From the NCBI RefSeq assembly GCF_030409945.1, contig NZ_JAUFQV010000019.1, positions 27,481-91,480 of the forward strand: a stretch of 64,000 nt of DNA, in the 5' to 3' direction. The stretch is from Vibrio tapetis subsp. quintayensis. Its GTDB lineage: Bacteria; Pseudomonadota; Gammaproteobacteria; Enterobacterales; Vibrionaceae. The notes beneath the pieces are model-generated. The model was given only the letters and a program-made list of their open reading frames with translations. It did no database searches and was not told where the DNA came from. The position numbers were made by a program, and so were the translations under genes. Below, piece after piece: positions 63,711 through 64,000 of this stretch; within the stretch, counting starts at the first letter, position 1; each line of letters starts with the position of its first letter.

Positions 63711-64000
63711 AAAAACTTACCTCCTAATTGTAGGTTTTAGTGAGTTCATATTACTCTTGAAATCAAACAGGTACAGTCATGATTTGTCAGCGTTGAGTAA
63801 AGCGATTGTCGGAGGCCCATATCGCTTGACCAGATTGACGGACTTTTAACCCGATAAATTACCGACTAGACGCTAAGGTTAATCAACTACGAGTCGAAAA
63901 TTGGATTGTTTGCAGTTAGTTTTGACTGTAAAGATTGATCAATTTGTCATTACTGAGGGATCTTGACGGGATAAGTACCAATCGATTCTGTCATGCTCTT
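63711..64000. other. 290-base terminal non-coding region
   Basis: No convincing gene or RNA was found. A 76-codon frame at 63619-63849 mostly shadows the SIMPL gene and is not credited. The next gene probably starts outside the window. Confidence 0.5.

Noticed and set aside
1..64000. CRISPR arrays, tRNA or rRNA genes, insertion sequences, phage genes
   Set aside because: None recognised; the only regular repeats are the calcium repeats, the 18-base duplication and the tetranucleotide tract.

Overview
The window looks like a stretch of a Vibrio (Vibrionaceae) genome. Base composition is moderate. Most genes have AAGGA-type ribosome binding sites and many are packed into operons. The centre is an almost gene-for-gene match to the symbiosis polysaccharide (syp) locus known from Vibrio fischeri, also called rbd in V. 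vulnificus. The species cannot be named from the sequence alone.

Layout. 1-12 kb: the 3' end of a threonine aldolase gene, a chemoreceptor, a small membrane protein, a GNAT enzyme, a POT-like transporter, an alpha/beta hydrolase with its TetR regulator, and a two-gene signalling operon (1501-aa hybrid kinase plus response regulator). 12-17 kb: a YegD-type Hsp70 protein, an aldehyde dehydrogenase/TetR operon with a clear operator, an Ap4A phosphorylase-like protein and a small GNAT. 17.4-38.9 kb: the syp locus in the order A-B-C-D-F-G-H, I-J-K-L, M-N-O, P-Q-R. It has sigma-54 promoters before A, I and P, a weaker one before M, and SypG-type enhancer motifs before A and I. sypE is absent. 39-45 kb: a GH13 glucosidase divergent from a LysR regulator, a SLC13-type transporter, and a LuxR-HTH/alpha-beta hydrolase fusion. 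45-58.5 kb: a calcium-repeat lipoprotein paired with a secreted beta-helix-like protein, RidA, a PACE transporter, a long RluA-type pseudouridine synthase, a lipase-like lipoprotein, a UvrD-like helicase, a PhoD-like phosphatase, a class I amidotransferase and several small proteins. 58.6-63 kb: an AraC regulator and two ABC half-transporters, each transcription start region carrying a Fur-box-like sequence, followed by a SIMPL-domain protein.

How the syp genes work together (inferred from V. fischeri). SypF senses a signal and phosphorylates SypG. SypG, with sigma-54, activates the four transcription units. SypR starts the lipid-linked glycan. SypH, I, J, N, P and Q extend it and SypM acylates it. 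SypK flips it and SypL polymerises it. SypO, D and C control chain length and export, and SypB is an outer-membrane lipoprotein. SypA is a STAS regulator whose usual kinase/phosphatase SypE is missing here.

The points most worth following up are the loss of sypE with a retained SypA serine, the SypD P-loop without its lysine, the paired enhancer architecture, the LuxR-hydrolase fusion with a cysteine at the nucleophile position, the calcium-repeat/beta-helix gene pair, and the Fur-box AraC/ABC module. No rRNA, tRNA, CRISPR array, insertion sequence or prophage was recognised.
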